Part shown: positions 56,875 through 64,000 of the stretch, one piece after another
Layout of the letters: each line of letters starts with the position of its first letter
Numbering within the stretch: the stretch's first letter is position 1
Source: Rhodococcus oxybenzonivorans
Lineage (GTDB): Bacteria > Actinomycetota > Actinomycetes > Mycobacteriales > Mycobacteriaceae
NCBI RefSeq assembly: GCF_003130705.1
Contig: NZ_CP021355.1
Coordinates: 248,001-312,000, forward strand
Reading direction: 5' to 3'
DNA: 64,000 nucleotides
Translations under genes and position numbers: made by a program
Notes under the pieces: generated by a model
Databases searched by the model: none
Seen by the model: only the letters and a program-made list of their open reading frames with translations
What the model was told of the DNA's origin: nothing

Positions 56875-58329
56875 TTAGTCGCGCCGGTGGATCGATTTGT
56901 AGGTGACGTACTGCATGAGCCCCTCGACGCCGTACTCGACACCGAGGCCGGAGTCGTGCCGTCCACCGAACGGCGCGGCGTGGTTGGACGCGAAGAAGTT
57001 GATCCCGACGGACCCGGTGTCCATCTGCTCGGCGACCGCCTGAGCGCGCTCGGTGTCGCGGCCGAAAACGATGCCGCCCAGGCCGAAATGCGTCGAGTTC
57101 GCGATGTCGATCGCTTCGTCGACGTCGTCGTAGCGCAGGATGGTCACGACGGGCCCGAAGATCTCCTCGCGGGCCACCCTCATCTGTGGGGTGACATCGG
57201 CCAGCACGGTCGGCTCGATGAAGTACCCGGGACTTCCTGGGCGCGCGTGGCCGCCCGTGGTGACGCGGGCGCCTTCCTCACGTGCGGAGTCGAGGAAGCC
57301 CGAGACGACCTCCCACTGGCGCTTGTTGGCCATCGGGCCGAAGACGGTGCCCGGGTCGAAGGGGTCGCCCTGGGGAGCGGCCCGGACCGTTCGGGTGACC
57401 GCCTCGACGACCTCGTCGTAGCGCGCAGCCGGCGCAAGGATCCGGGTCGAGATGTAGCAGGTCTGGCCGGTGTTGCGCATGCAGGACCGGATCAGGACCT
57501 CGGAGAAGGCGTCGAGGTCGGCGTCCTCGAGGACGATCGCGGCCGACTTGCCGCCCAGTTCGAGGGTGACCGGCCGGAGCAGCTCCCCGCAGGCAGCAGC
57601 GATCCGGCGTCCTACGCCCGTCGACCCGGTGAAGGCCACCTTGTTGATCCCCGGGTGCCGGACCAGCGCATCGCCCACTCGTCCGTCGCCGGTGATGAGG
57701 TTGACCACACCCGCCGGGATGCCGGCGGCGGCAGCGGCCTCGACGATGTACCGGATGGACAGCGGGGTCGTCTCGGCTGGCTTGATCACGACCGTGCAGC
57801 CCGCCAGAAGCGCAGGGGCCAGCTTGGTCACGACGAGGTTGATCGGGAAGTTCCACGGTGCGATGAGGGCGCAGACGCCGATCGGATCCCGCCGTACGAC
57901 GGTCGCGCCCCGGCCGCCGGGGAAGGGACGGCGATCCTCCCCGTCGAGGACTCCGGCGAGCCCGGCGACGTGGCGCAGAATGCCGGCCGCGTTCGCCGCG
58001 GCACCGGACGTCTCGGCCACCGGCGAGCCGTTCTCGCGGGTGTTCGTGACCGAAATCGGCTCCGCCCGCGTCTCGACCTCGTCGGCCATGCGGAGCAGCA
58101 GATCGGCGCGCTCGGCCGCGGTGAGCCGTGGCCAGGGTCCCGAGTCGAATGCTTCGCGGGCGGAGGCAACAGCGGCGTCCAGGTCGGCTGCGCACGCCTG
58201 CGGGATGCTGCCCCACTCCTTGCCAGTCGCCGGGTCGATGACCGGCAGTCGTTCCGATGAACCGGACGGTATCCAGCTGCCGCCGAGGAACAGGTCCTCG
58301 ACGTGGGTGAAGGGGACGGCCACGGTCAT
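56875..58329 (-). CDS. creC: Aldehyde dehydrogenase, cre-type (4-hydroxybenzaldehyde stage)
   Basis: A 484-residue NAD(P)-dependent aldehyde dehydrogenase: PIGVCALIAPWNFPINLVV, general base LELGGKSAAIVLED, nucleophile in NTGQTCYISTRIL, EIFGPVVTILRYD. The start at 58329 overlaps the HD phosphatase stop (ATGA). It is last in a leftward operon whose order equals the Corynebacterium glutamicum 4-cresol cluster creC to creI (recalled order), where CreC oxidises 4-hydroxybenzaldehyde to 4-hydroxybenzoate. Confidence 0.85.
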   Translation of the reverse strand: MTVAVPFTHVEDLFLGGSWIPSGSSERLPVIDPATGKEWGSIPQACAADLDAAVASAREAFDSGPWPRLTAAERADLLLRMADEVETRAEPISVTNTRENGSPVAETSGAAANAAGILRHVAGLAGVLDGEDRRPFPGGRGATVVRRDPIGVCALIAPWNFPINLVVTKLAPALLAGCTVVIKPAETTPLSIRYIVEAAAAAGIPAGVVNLITGDGRVGDALVRHPGINKVAFTGSTGVGRRIAAACGELLRPVTLELGGKSAAIVLEDADLDAFSEVLIRSCMRNTGQTCYISTRILAPAARYDEVVEAVTRTVRAAPQGDPFDPGTVFGPMANKRQWEVVSGFLDSAREEGARVTTGGHARPGSPGYFIEPTVLADVTPQMRVAREEIFGPVVTILRYDDVDEAIDIANSTHFGLGGIVFGRDTERAQAVAEQMDTGSVGINFFASNHAAPFGGRHDSGLGVEYGVEGLMQYVTYKSIHRRD

Positions 58330-58997
58330 CGGATGATGTCGGTCTTCAGTAGGGCCTCGGACCGGTCGAGACAGGCCAGGGCCATCTCGATGCCGGCCTG
58401 CGTGAGCAGTTCGGGGATGATCGCGCTGCGCAGCCGACTGCAATAGGTGGCCGGGTCCATCTTGAACCAGCCCGCGGCGAGGGCGATGCCGGCGTGGTCG
58501 AAGCGCCACAGGCGGTCGGCGTCACGCATCAGGGCGTCCTCGAGGGAGTGCGCCTCCCTGCGGGTGTCGTGACCGTCGATGATGGCCACGACCTCCTCGA
58601 CGAACTCCTCGTCGTACCCCAGCGGCGGGAGCACCTCGCGAGCGATTTCGCATCCCTGCTTCTCGTGCTCGAACCGGATGGCGGCCTTGCGCCAGTCGCC
58701 GGAGAAGCCCTCGCTGAGGATCCGGCTCTCGTCGACCCGGCCCCAACCGGCGTCGTGCAGCACGATCGCGACCCGCACCAGCAGCGCGTCCGCCTCGGGG
58801 TGGGCGACCACCAGCCGCTCTGCGAAGGCGAGCGACACTGGGAGGTGGATGTCGTTCGCGCGGGCCCGGGTCTCCGGCACGATCGACGCCCAGATCGGGT
58901 CGAGTTCGACGCCGGATGCCGGACTCAGGGCGATGGGTGAGGTGTCGATCGTGCCAGAGGCGGCGATCGGTATGGGTGGAAGCGGGTGAGTCGTCAT
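58326..58997 (-). CDS. creD: HD-domain phosphohydrolase, cre-type
   Basis: A 223-residue HD-superfamily protein with metal-ligand motifs VAIVLHDAGWG, IRFEHEKQG, IIDGHDTRRE and MRDADRLWRFDHAG. In the cre pathway CreD removes phosphate from the oxidised aryl phosphate to release the phenol. Four-base overlaps with both neighbours show tight coupling. The role is assigned from fold and gene order. Confidence 0.82.
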   Translation of the reverse strand: MTTHPLPPIPIAASGTIDTSPIALSPASGVELDPIWASIVPETRARANDIHLPVSLAFAERLVVAHPEADALLVRVAIVLHDAGWGRVDESRILSEGFSGDWRKAAIRFEHEKQGCEIAREVLPPLGYDEEFVEEVVAIIDGHDTRREAHSLEDALMRDADRLWRFDHAGIALAAGWFKMDPATYCSRLRSAIIPELLTQAGIEMALACLDRSEALLKTDIIR

Positions 58998-60271
58998 GCA
59001 TGCTCTCCTTCGAGTGCCGCGGTCAGGAGCGGTTTGAGTGGGACGGTCGGGTCAGCGACCTGGTCGGCAGGAAGACTGATTTGGGCACCGAGGGCTTGCT
59101 TGACCATCATGAAGTCGAGCGGCACGTTGACGCAGTCGGCAGCGATCAGTCGTCCCTGCCGGTAGTACAGAACCGAGTGTTTGGTGGGATCGGCCGGGCT
59201 GCGATCGACGACCTGGTCATGATCGGTCGACAGGCCCGCGATCTGGAGCTTGAGGTCGCCCTGGTTGGACCAGAACCACGGGATGCCGGCGTACTCGGCC
59301 TGGCGTCCCCTGGCAGCGTAGGCCGCGACCTTGGCCTGCTCGATGGCATGATTCACGCTCTCGAACCGCACCCGGGCGCCGTCGGGCGCACCCGGGATGG
59401 GATTGGGGAGGTTGGCGCAGTCCCCGACGGCCAGGGTGTGCCCGTCGGAGGCAGTTGCGAAGCGGTCCACGACGAAACCGTTGTCGACATCGAGCCCGAG
59501 CTGCTCGGCGAGGTCGGTGTTGGGGATGACACCGATGCCGACGAGGACGATGTCCGCCGCGATCACCTCGGTGCCGATGTCGACCCCGGTGACGCGGCCG
59601 TCGTCGCCGACGATGGCCTCGACCCCGGTGCCGAGGCGGATGTCGATGCCGCGGCTGCGGTGGTGGTCGGCGAGGAACGCAGAGGTCTGCTCGCCGACGG
59701 CGCGAGCCACAAGTCGGTCGGCGTACTCGACGAGCGTGACGTCCTTGCCGAGGGTGTGCAGGCTGGCCGCAGCCTCGATACCGATGAAGCCGCCACCGAT
59801 CACCACGACCCGCTGCGCCTGGGGCGTTCGCGCCTTCAGCTCGAGGGCGTCGTCGGCGGTGCGCAGATAGAGCACGCCGTCGAGGTCGGCTCCCGGGAGA
59901 GCGAGCCGGCGGGCCCGGGCCCCGACCGTGAGGGCGAGGCGGTCGAAGGCGAAGGTGCGGCCGCTGACGGAGTGGGCCGTGCCCGAGCCGTCCGGGTCCG
60001 TGTGCACCTTCTCGATGAATTCACCCTTGACGACGTCGATGTCGTGCTCGCGCCAGTAGTCCTCGCTGCGGAAGATCAGCGACTCCTTGGTGATCTTGTC
60101 CTGCAGGAACTCCTTGGACAACGCCGGCCGCTGGTAGGGCCGGTGGTCCTCGTCGCCGAGCAGCGTCACCGGGTCGGTGAAGCCCAGCGCGCGCAGCGAG
60201 ACCGCGAGCTGCACCCCGGCCTGGGAGGAGCCGACGATGAGGAGTCCGTTCCTCGGGCGATTGCCGGTCAT
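58994..60271 (-). CDS. creE: Ferredoxin reductase (FAD/NADH), cre-type
   Basis: A 425-residue class of P450/dioxygenase ferredoxin reductases. FAD motif GLLIVGSSQAGVQLAVSLRA, NAD motif RVVVIGGGFIGIEAAASLHT, second FAD motif GHTLAVGDCANLPNP. It lies directly before the ferredoxin gene in the same operon, so it should reduce that ferredoxin for the expected P450 (CreJ). Confidence 0.88.
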   Translation of the reverse strand: MTGNRPRNGLLIVGSSQAGVQLAVSLRALGFTDPVTLLGDEDHRPYQRPALSKEFLQDKITKESLIFRSEDYWREHDIDVVKGEFIEKVHTDPDGSGTAHSVSGRTFAFDRLALTVGARARRLALPGADLDGVLYLRTADDALELKARTPQAQRVVVIGGGFIGIEAAASLHTLGKDVTLVEYADRLVARAVGEQTSAFLADHHRSRGIDIRLGTGVEAIVGDDGRVTGVDIGTEVIAADIVLVGIGVIPNTDLAEQLGLDVDNGFVVDRFATASDGHTLAVGDCANLPNPIPGAPDGARVRFESVNHAIEQAKVAAYAARGRQAEYAGIPWFWSNQGDLKLQIAGLSTDHDQVVDRSPADPTKHSVLYYRQGRLIAADCVNVPLDFMMVKQALGAQISLPADQVADPTVPLKPLLTAALEGEHA

Positions 60272-60272
60272 C

Positions 60273-60593
60273 TCAGACCTGCGTCTCGGGAAGGGCGGCG
60301 TGCAGGTCCATCCCGTCCGTCACCCGGATCTGGCAGGAGAGCCGCGAGGTCGGGAGGCGGTCGACGGCGGTGCCCCACAGCATCTCGTCCTCCATCTCCT
60401 CCATCGGGAGAAGGGTGGCGTAGTCGGTCTCGTCCACGATCACGTGGCAGGTGGCGCAGGACAGTGAGCCGCCGCATTCCGCCACGATGCCGGTGACTCC
60501 GTTGCGCACGGCGGTCTCCATGACGGAGTCGCCGGGGTTCGCGTCCAGCACGGTGGTTGCGCCGACGCTGTCGGTCAGGGTGATCTTGGCCAT
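60273..60593 (-). CDS. creF: [2Fe-2S] ferredoxin, cre-type
   Basis: A 106-residue adrenodoxin/putidaredoxin-type ferredoxin with cysteines 40, 46, 49 and 87 (ECGGSLSCATCHV, RLSCQIRV). Start ATG 60593. It is flanked by the reductase and SDR genes, and is the likely electron carrier to a P450. Confidence 0.9.
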   Translation of the reverse strand: MAKITLTDSVGATTVLDANPGDSVMETAVRNGVTGIVAECGGSLSCATCHVIVDETDYATLLPMEEMEDEMLWGTAVDRLPTSRLSCQIRVTDGMDLHAALPETQV

Positions 60594-60613
60594 GGCTTTA
60601 CTCCTAGGTCCTT

Positions 60614-61387
60614 TCAGATGAACTGTCGGCCGCCGTCGACTACGAGGGTTTGGCCGGAGATGTAGGCGGCGTCGGGGCCGGCGAGGAACAGGGCGGCCCC
60701 CACGACGTCGCCCGGCTGGCTCGCCCTGCGCAGCGCACCGCGGTCGACACCGTAGGACGCGGCGTCGTCCATCAGTCCGTAGCTGGCCTCGGTGAGGGTG
60801 AAGCCCGGTGCGATCGCGTTGACCGTGATCGCACGGCGACCGAGCTCCTTGGCCATCACCCGGGTGAGCGCGATGACCGCACCCTTGGATGCCACGTAGT
60901 GCGCCCACTGCTCCGAGCCGGAATAGACCGTGGCGGACGACAGGTTGATGACACGGCCACCCTCGGGGAGGAACGGACTGGCCGCGCGCGCCATGAGCCA
61001 GGGGCCCTTCGCGTTGACGGCCATGACCCTGTCCCACTCGTCCGGATCGATCTTCTCCAGCGGCGACCGCGTCACCGTGGCGTAGATCGCCGCGTTGTTG
61101 AGTACGACGTCGATCGTCCCACCGCCGAATGCGGCGGCCGCCGTGCACAGGGCTTCGGTGGAGGCGGTGGACGTCACGTCCACCAGGCCGTGCCAGGCAC
61201 GGACGCCGGTCTCGCGGACCAGGCGCGCGGTCTCCTCGACCCCGACCGGGTCGATGTCGGCGATGGCGACGTCATACCCTCGCTCAGCGAAGCCGAGGGC
61301 GAAAACGCGTCCTAGTCCTCCCGCCGCACCGGTGATGAGCACGGTACGGCGGGAGGTGGTGGTGTCGGGCACGGGGTCAGCTCTCAA
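60614..61387 (-). CDS. creG: Short-chain dehydrogenase, cre-type
   Basis: A 257-residue SDR: cofactor motif VLITGAAGGLGRVFALGF, NNAAIY, catalytic Ser in NLSSATVYSG and Tyr/Lys in HYVASKGAVIALT. Its start overlaps the end of creH by 11 bases. In the cre scheme CreG oxidises the benzylic alcohol to the aldehyde. Confidence 0.86.
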   Translation of the reverse strand: MRADPVPDTTTSRRTVLITGAAGGLGRVFALGFAERGYDVAIADIDPVGVEETARLVRETGVRAWHGLVDVTSTASTEALCTAAAAFGGGTIDVVLNNAAIYATVTRSPLEKIDPDEWDRVMAVNAKGPWLMARAASPFLPEGGRVINLSSATVYSGSEQWAHYVASKGAVIALTRVMAKELGRRAITVNAIAPGFTLTEASYGLMDDAASYGVDRGALRRASQPGDVVGAALFLAGPDAAYISGQTLVVDGGRQFI

Positions 61388-63209
61388 GGATCTCGACCCG
61401 GCCCGTGTTGCCGTCGACGCGGATGAGCTGGCCCGTCTGGATGGTGGTCGAGCCGTTGCCGGTGCCGGTGACGGCCGGCAGGCCGTACTCCCGGCAGACG
61501 ATCGCGGCGTGCGACATCATCCCGCCGATGTCGGTGACGGTGGCTTTGATCTTGCCGAAGATCGGGCCCCAGCTCGGCGCCGTGATCGTGGCGACGAGGA
61601 TCTCGCCGGCCTGGACGTCGCTGAGCTGATCGGCGTGGAAGACCACGCGAGCGGGGCCCTCGGCGACACCGGGGGAGGCAGCCATGCCGCTCACGCCGGT
61701 GTCGTCGCCGTCGTCGTCGGCGAGCCACTGCTGGACCTGCTCGGTCGTGATGCCCCACAGCATCTGGGTGAACGGCTCGGTGATCTGCGCCGGCGGGGTG
61801 TTCAGCGCTGGAGCGGGCCGCTGCGAGTCCAGCGCCTCGACGATCTTGCGGCGGCGCTCGATCTCGGCAGGCCAATACGTCGGCCCGATGGCCGGCACAC
61901 CGACCGCCCAGCCGCTGACCAGATCGAAGAGCGCGTCGCGGACCTCGTTGCGGTTCAGGTAGAGGAGGTCGCCCTGCTCGCCCCAGAAACCGGCGCTGAC
62001 GAACACGCGGCTGAGCTCGCGGACCTTGCGCCAGAACACACCCATCGTCCAGTGCTCGATGTAGAAGTTGTGGTTCTCGACGTACGGGTAGGCGGTGGCG
62101 GCCAGCCCGCGCTTGCCGTCGAAGGTGGCGAGGGTGTCGCCGTCGAGCAGCGAGCGGTACTCCTCGATGATGCGGTCGCGCTCAGCGATGAGCCGGTCGA
62201 CCGGGCGGAGGATGTCTTGGCCGGCCTCCACGCGGCGGATGTAATCCTTGACGTAGGAGAGCGGGATCTCCTGGTGCTCGATCCAGTACTTGTCGTGGCT
62301 GTAGAAGCCGTTGCCGACGGTGAAGTTGAACCACGGGTCCTGGGCCGCCTGGTACGCGGCCACCCACTGGTCGCCACCCGGGAGGGCACTAACCGCACTG
62401 AGGGTGCCGTCGACGTCGTCGGTGTCGGCGAACGCGGACTGAAGCCCGAGCTCGACGGCCAGCGTTGCCAGCTTCTTGAGCTCGTCGTCGGGACGGAACA
62501 GCTCCATGTCGACGCCCTGCACCATCTTCGCGATGGCCTGGTCGGGGATGCCCGGGAAGACCTCCTTCGCGAAGTTGAAGAAGTCGAGGTAGGCGAGGTA
62601 GCCGAGGTTGAGGAACTCGAAGTGGTACTGCCAGTTCTGGTAACAGAGCTGGATCAGCCGGTCGTAGTTCTCCAGGAGGACCTCGCTGCCGTCCTTGGCC
62701 TTGCCCGAGACGATGTCGTCGAAGGGCACCATGTCCGGCAGCGAGGTGAACTCGAGGGCCTCCATCTCTCGGATCGTCGCGAGGACCTTCTCCTTCCACA
62801 GGACGAGCAGGCTGTCCCAGTTCTGGAAGTAGTGGCCTACGCGCCGCTCGAACTCCGGCACGCGTCCGGGAATCTGTTCTTCGGGGACGGGGACCGGGCT
62901 CATGTAGAGGTAGCCCAGGTGGATCTTGAACTCGATGCCGTTGGCCGGCGGGATCAGCAGGTGCCGCGTGTTGTACTGCCCGAGGCACTTGACCGCGAAC
63001 TCGCCGCCGATGGTCTCGAACGGCTTGAACGCTGTCGGCCAGTGCTGGCTGTCACAGAACCAGAACTTCTCGTCGTCGGAGCCCGCGTTGTTGTTGAAGG
63101 TCAGGTAGTACGGGTACAGCGTCTCCCACCCCTCGGCGCCTGCCGGCACCGGAAGGGAGGACGGGCTGGGGAACGACTTCACCGTCGGAGCGGCTGAAGC
63201 AACGGTCAT
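61377..63209 (-). CDS. creH: Aryl phosphate synthase subunit with phospho-His domain
   Basis: A 610-residue protein. The last 90 or so residues form the PEP-utilising swivelling domain with catalytic His567 (TDIGGMMSHAAIVCREYGLP). The rest is the substrate-side region of phenylphosphate-synthase subunit 1, which has similar size with its His at nearly the same number. With the ATP-binding partner upstream it should transfer a phosphate to p-cresol. The start codon overlaps the stop of the partner gene by one base. This split of a PEP-synthase-like enzyme is characteristic of phenylphosphate synthase and CreHI. Confidence 0.86.
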   Translation of the reverse strand: MTVASAAPTVKSFPSPSSLPVPAGAEGWETLYPYYLTFNNNAGSDDEKFWFCDSQHWPTAFKPFETIGGEFAVKCLGQYNTRHLLIPPANGIEFKIHLGYLYMSPVPVPEEQIPGRVPEFERRVGHYFQNWDSLLVLWKEKVLATIREMEALEFTSLPDMVPFDDIVSGKAKDGSEVLLENYDRLIQLCYQNWQYHFEFLNLGYLAYLDFFNFAKEVFPGIPDQAIAKMVQGVDMELFRPDDELKKLATLAVELGLQSAFADTDDVDGTLSAVSALPGGDQWVAAYQAAQDPWFNFTVGNGFYSHDKYWIEHQEIPLSYVKDYIRRVEAGQDILRPVDRLIAERDRIIEEYRSLLDGDTLATFDGKRGLAATAYPYVENHNFYIEHWTMGVFWRKVRELSRVFVSAGFWGEQGDLLYLNRNEVRDALFDLVSGWAVGVPAIGPTYWPAEIERRRKIVEALDSQRPAPALNTPPAQITEPFTQMLWGITTEQVQQWLADDDGDDTGVSGMAASPGVAEGPARVVFHADQLSDVQAGEILVATITAPSWGPIFGKIKATVTDIGGMMSHAAIVCREYGLPAVTGTGNGSTTIQTGQLIRVDGNTGRVEILES

Positions 63210-64000
63210 TACGAGGTGTCCTTGCTCTGGTGGTGGTGGGTAGGGATCGAAGGGGCGTACGAGCCACCGCCCAGCAGGGCGGCGGTGATGCCGCCGATCC
63301 CCGAGAATCCGGTGGTTGTTCTCGGCGCAGCGGCGGCAGCAGCGACCGGCTTGTTGACCGAGTGGACGGTCTCGGGACGGGCCTGCAGGAGCAGGAGGTC
63401 CTCGCCCTCGGGCAGGTCACGGTCGAGCGCCCACTCGATGTCCTGAGGGGTGCCGTAGTGGCGCTCAGCGCTCTTCGCGAGCATTGCGACCGCGTTCAGC
63501 TCGGCGTCGGTGAGACAGCGAACGGCGCAGCGCTCGGGCTCGACCTCACGCTCGGTGAGGCGGCCGGCGGTCGCGTCCGGGACCAGCTCGATGTGCTTGG
63601 CGCCGATGTGCTCCTGCACGACGCTGAGCATCACTTTGTCCATGAGGACGTTGTCCGGGGTGACGTGACCGGAGACCACCGATTCACCGACACCGTAGGA
63701 GGCGTCGATGGTCACCTTGGAGCGGTCGCCGTTGTGCGGGTTCAGCGTCATCGCAACCCCGGCGACCCGGGCGTTGACCATTTTCTGCACGGCCACGGCC
63801 ATCGACAGGCCCTCTTCGCTGATCCCGTTCTTGAGCCGGTAGATGATCGCGCGGCTGGTGTAGAGCGAGGCCCAGCAGGACCGGATGTGCGAGAGCACGT
63901 CGTCCAGGCTCGTGAGCCACAGGTAGGTGTCCTGCTGGCCGGCGAAGCTCGCGTCCGGCAAATCCTCCGCCGTTGCCGACGATCGCACGGCGACGGGCAC
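63209..64000 (-). CDS. creI: Aryl phosphate synthase ATP-binding subunit, 5' end beyond window
   Basis: 263 residues in the window, with the N-terminus lying past base 64000. VRSSATAEDLPDASFAGQQD, then AVQKMVNARVAGVAMTLNPH and IEWALDRD with LLLLQARPETVHS are the conserved parts of the PEP synthase/dikinase N-terminal ATP-grasp domain. A short Ala/Thr-rich tail ends the protein, with no swivelling domain, so the second half is supplied by creH. It should charge the CreH histidine using ATP. Confidence 0.85.
   Translation of the reverse strand: MPVAVRSSATAEDLPDASFAGQQDTYLWLTSLDDVLSHIRSCWASLYTSRAIIYRLKNGISEEGLSMAVAVQKMVNARVAGVAMTLNPHNGDRSKVTIDASYGVGESVVSGHVTPDNVLMDKVMLSVVQEHIGAKHIELVPDATAGRLTEREVEPERCAVRCLTDAELNAVAMLAKSAERHYGTPQDIEWALDRDLPEGEDLLLLQARPETVHSVNKPVAAAAAAPRTTTGFSGIGGITAALLGGGSYAPSIPTHHHQSKDTS

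Noticed and set aside
61095..63197. A 700-codon rightward open frame
   Set aside because: Antisense to creG and creH; the leftward frames carry clear SDR and phospho-His motifs.

Overview
The window is high-GC actinobacterial DNA, most like a catabolic plasmid or island of a Rhodococcus- or Gordonia-type member of the Mycobacteriales. The reasons are codon usage, strong GGAGG-type ribosome sites, many ATGA-overlapping genes, an actinobacterial-type styABCD cluster, a Corynebacterium-like cre gene order, and many insertion-sequence remnants. No rRNA, tRNA, CRISPR array or replication origin was seen.

Region 1 (1-6.3 kb): a leftward set with an AmiC-like amide sensor, an aliphatic amidase with the exact Glu59-Lys134-Cys166 triad, and two tubulin/FtsZ-like GTPase paralogues separated by a 99-residue protein. 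A divergent MarR-type regulator sits at the head, and a short 5' remnant of a second amidase lies beyond it. Region 2 (6.4-14.7 kb): three AraC-type regulators, two of them duplicates, a zinc alcohol dehydrogenase, a second styrene-oxide-isomerase-like membrane protein, and decayed transposases (IS1182-, Tn3- and IS5-like). Region 3 (15.1-21 kb): styrene degradation styA-styB-styC-styD, then an ABC-2 exporter pair and a hairpin. Styrene goes to styrene oxide, phenylacetaldehyde and phenylacetate.

Region 4 (21-35.4 kb): a second aromatic pathway with an alpha/beta hydrolase, a homogentisate-dioxygenase-like cupin, a two-component flavin hydroxylase (reductase fused to an IclR-like domain, plus an acyl-CoA-dehydrogenase-fold oxygenase), an LLM oxidoreductase, an IclR regulator with three palindromic sites, a broken maleate isomerase, another hydrolase and ribBA. 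Two nearly identical IS3-family elements, each with a 3-bp target duplication, interrupt the dioxygenase and the reductase, so this pathway is probably inactive.

Region 5 (36-54.3 kb): a six-gene soluble di-iron aromatic monooxygenase (tmoABCDEF type) with all toluene-4-monooxygenase iron ligands at identical residue numbers. It lies between two copies of a seven-gene cassette. Each cassette encodes two small SCP2-like proteins (possible lipid or hydrophobe binders) and five single-pass membrane proteins with long Ala/Thr/Gln-rich helical domains. I know of no described function for this cassette; it is my main candidate for a new system, perhaps delivering hydrophobic substrate to the monooxygenase. 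Debris of PglY-like, TetR, M20 peptidase and IS110 genes lies between cassette 1 and the monooxygenase.

Region 6 (54.4-64 kb): IS3, IS110 and IS1380 debris, then a leftward operon whose order matches Corynebacterium glutamicum creC-D-E-F-G-H-I: aldehyde dehydrogenase, HD phosphatase, ferredoxin reductase, [2Fe-2S] ferredoxin, SDR dehydrogenase and a split PEP-synthase-like aryl phosphate synthase that runs off the end. Together, tmo plus cre would make a toluene to p-cresol to 4-methylphenyl phosphate to 4-hydroxybenzoate route; the expected P450 (creJ) should lie just beyond base 64000.
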